Source of the DNA: Verrucomicrobiales bacterium
GTDB taxonomy: Bacteria > Verrucomicrobiota > Verrucomicrobiae > Limisphaerales > UBA9464
DNA: 7,542 nucleotides
Direction: 5' to 3'
Assembly (NCBI GenBank): GCA_005789375.1
Contig: SXXZ01000199.1
Span: 1-7,542 of the forward strand
Shown here: positions 6,726 through 7,542 of the stretch, piece by piece
Position numbering within the stretch: the first letter of the stretch is position 1
Layout of the letters: each line of letters starts with the position of its first letter
The notes under the pieces: generated by a model
What the model was told of the DNA's origin: nothing
What the model saw: the letters and a program-made list of their open reading frames with translations, nothing else
Database searches by the model: none
Made by a program: the position numbers and the translations under genes

Positions 6726-6811
6726 GTGTTCTGGCTATAAAGAAGACCACGCCTTCCCCCCATAGGCCACGCAAACATTGAAATCCCCCCTGCCGGGGTC
6801 GGTCCCACCTA

Positions 6812-6842
6812 TTTACACAAAAGGGGCCTGTCTCACATATTT
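6812..6842 (+). repeat. 31-base direct repeat, copy 1
   Basis: Starts TTTACACAAAA, then a G-rich step and the shared core GGGCCTGTCT, and ends CATATTT. It matches the copy at 7050-7080 at 28 of 31 positions in the same orientation, 238 bases apart. The copies bracket a stem-loop block in front of the RAYT gene. Confidence 0.9.
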
Positions 6843-6895
6843 TTGGGTGGTGGGGTGACGGGGCTGTCGCTGGGGATGAGTGCCTCGAGGAGCTC

Positions 6896-7013
6896 CGCAG
6901 GAACGGTCCTGCGCTCGCAGGTAAGCTCAAGGGAAGGTGGAGCTTTCGCGCTGTGCGCGGGGGGGATTGGGTGTTCGCTTCCAATGCTCGCTGCGGACCG
7001 ATCCCGCTGCAGC
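6896..7013. repeat. Cluster of five stem-loops upstream of the RAYT, REP/BIME-like
   Basis: Five consecutive inverted repeats lie between the two 31-base direct repeats: CGCAGGA/TCCTGCG (6896-6913, 7 bp, 4-base loop), AAGCTC/GAGCTT (6923-6945), CGCGC/GCGCG (6947-6959, 3-base loop), ATTGG/CCAAT (6966-6985) and GCTGC/GCAGC (6990-7013). Extragenic palindromes beside a RAYT are the usual substrates of this transposase class, so a REP-like role is inferred. Individual stems are short and some could occur by chance in GC-rich DNA; a structured RNA or plain non-coding spacer is also possible. Confidence 0.5.
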
Positions 7014-7049
7014 CAGGGTGCGTCCTCCCAAATTTATCAGTCCTAGCTT

Positions 7050-7080
7050 TTTACACAAAAAGGGCCTGTCTTGCATATTT
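7050..7080 (+). repeat. 31-base direct repeat, copy 2
   Basis: Second copy of the repeat at 6812-6842 with three substitutions (one at position 12, two just before CATATTT). It ends 33 bases before the RAYT start codon, so it may be an element-end or a regulatory sequence of the transposase gene. Confidence 0.9.
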
Positions 7081-7113
7081 ACAAGATCCTCCGGTTCGGC
7101 CAAAACAATACCC

Positions 7114-7542
7114 ATGGCCCGCAAGCTGCGCATTGAGTACCCCGGAGCGATCTACCACGTCATGAATCGAGGAGATCGACGTGAAGCCATCTTCCGCGAT
7201 GATGTCGATCACCAGTTGTTCCTGACTACACTCGACGAGACCTGCGTCAAGGCCGATTGGCTCGTTCACGCCTATTGCCTCATGGGCAATCACTTCCACC
7301 TGGTGCTGGAGACGCCCCGGGGCAATTTGGTGGCGGGGATGAAGTGGTTCTTGGGCACCTACACCTTGAGGTTCAACCGGCGTCACGGTGTGTCGGGTCA
7401 CCTCTTCAGCGGACGCTACAAGGCTCTCTTGGTTGATCCAGGTCAGCCGGATTACCTGCGGACGGTCTGCGAATATGTCCACCTCAACCCCGTGCGCGCC
7501 CAATTGCTGCAACCCACGGAGCCGTTGCAGGCGTACCGGTGG
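7114..7542 (+). CDS. REP-associated tyrosine transposase (RAYT, Y1_Tnp), C-terminus cut by window edge
   Basis: HUH single-strand DNA nuclease of the IS200/IS605-like Y1 family, normally a single-copy enzyme acting on REP-type palindromes. The 143 codons in the window are open to the edge. Diagnostic parts: MARKLRIEYPGAIYHVMNRG at the N-terminus, the metal-binding HUH motif His60-Phe-His62 in LMGNHFHLVLETP, GHLFSGRYKALLVD (residues 95-108), and the probable nucleophile Tyr121 in EYVHLNPVRA. All conserved residues are present and no frame break is seen, so the visible part looks functional. Relatives often reach 230-330 residues with a C-terminal helix-turn-helix, so about half is probably missing. 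No Shine-Dalgarno precedes the ATG. Upstream lie two direct repeats and a stem-loop cluster that probably belong to the same module. Confidence 0.95.
   Translation, partial: MARKLRIEYPGAIYHVMNRGDRREAIFRDDVDHQLFLTTLDETCVKADWLVHAYCLMGNHFHLVLETPRGNLVAGMKWFLGTYTLRFNRRHGVSGHLFSGRYKALLVDPGQPDYLRTVCEYVHLNPVRAQLLQPTEPLQAYRW

Noticed and set aside
6896..7080. A CRISPR array suggested by repeats near the RAYT
   Set aside because: Only two copies of the 31-base repeat are present, 238 bases apart, with no regular spacer length and no cas gene.

Overview
The window looks like a chromosomal segment of a Gram-negative bacterium, most likely of the Verrucomicrobiota / wider PVC group. The grounds are an S46 serine dipeptidyl-peptidase with a signal peptide, the high-GC gene style, start codons mostly without a good Shine-Dalgarno, and a REP-associated Y1 transposase of the MARKLRIEYPGA type that is common in that group. 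The taxonomic call is an inference from family content, not a measured placement.

Layout. Positions 1-1415 (minus) hold the first 471 codons of a Kup potassium transporter; its C-terminal cytoplasmic part lies beyond the left edge. Its long leader (about 1416-1750, minus) carries a well-supported cyclic-di-AMP riboswitch of the ydaO-yuaA class, preceded by a possible promoter. The gene pair around this region is divergent: at 1977-4055 (plus) there is a complete secreted S46 dipeptidyl-peptidase with all three catalytic residues. Positions 4056-4590 are a convergent non-coding gap with small repeats, palindromes and a possible bidirectional terminator. Positions 4591-5571 (minus) are a secreted Amidase_3 cell-wall amidase, and 5610-6725 (minus) a cytoplasmic M29 metallo-aminopeptidase; only 38 bases separate these two, so they probably form an operon read M29 first. 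From 6812 to the right edge there is a mobile or domesticated-transposase module: two near-identical 31-base direct repeats, a run of five stem-loops between them, and the first 143 codons of a RAYT (7114 onward, plus), cut by the window end.

How the genes fit together. The clearest regulatory story is potassium homeostasis: c-di-AMP senses high potassium or osmotic state and its riboswitch controls a potassium importer. The S46 enzyme, the amidase and the M29 aminopeptidase are all hydrolases of peptides or peptide-containing polymers, in the envelope (first two) or the cytoplasm (third). They would suit protein scavenging and wall remodelling, but no direct pathway link is visible. The most notable items for a second look are the riboswitch with its extended hairpin and the possible kup-coupled leader ORF, and the repeat/stem-loop block in front of the RAYT.
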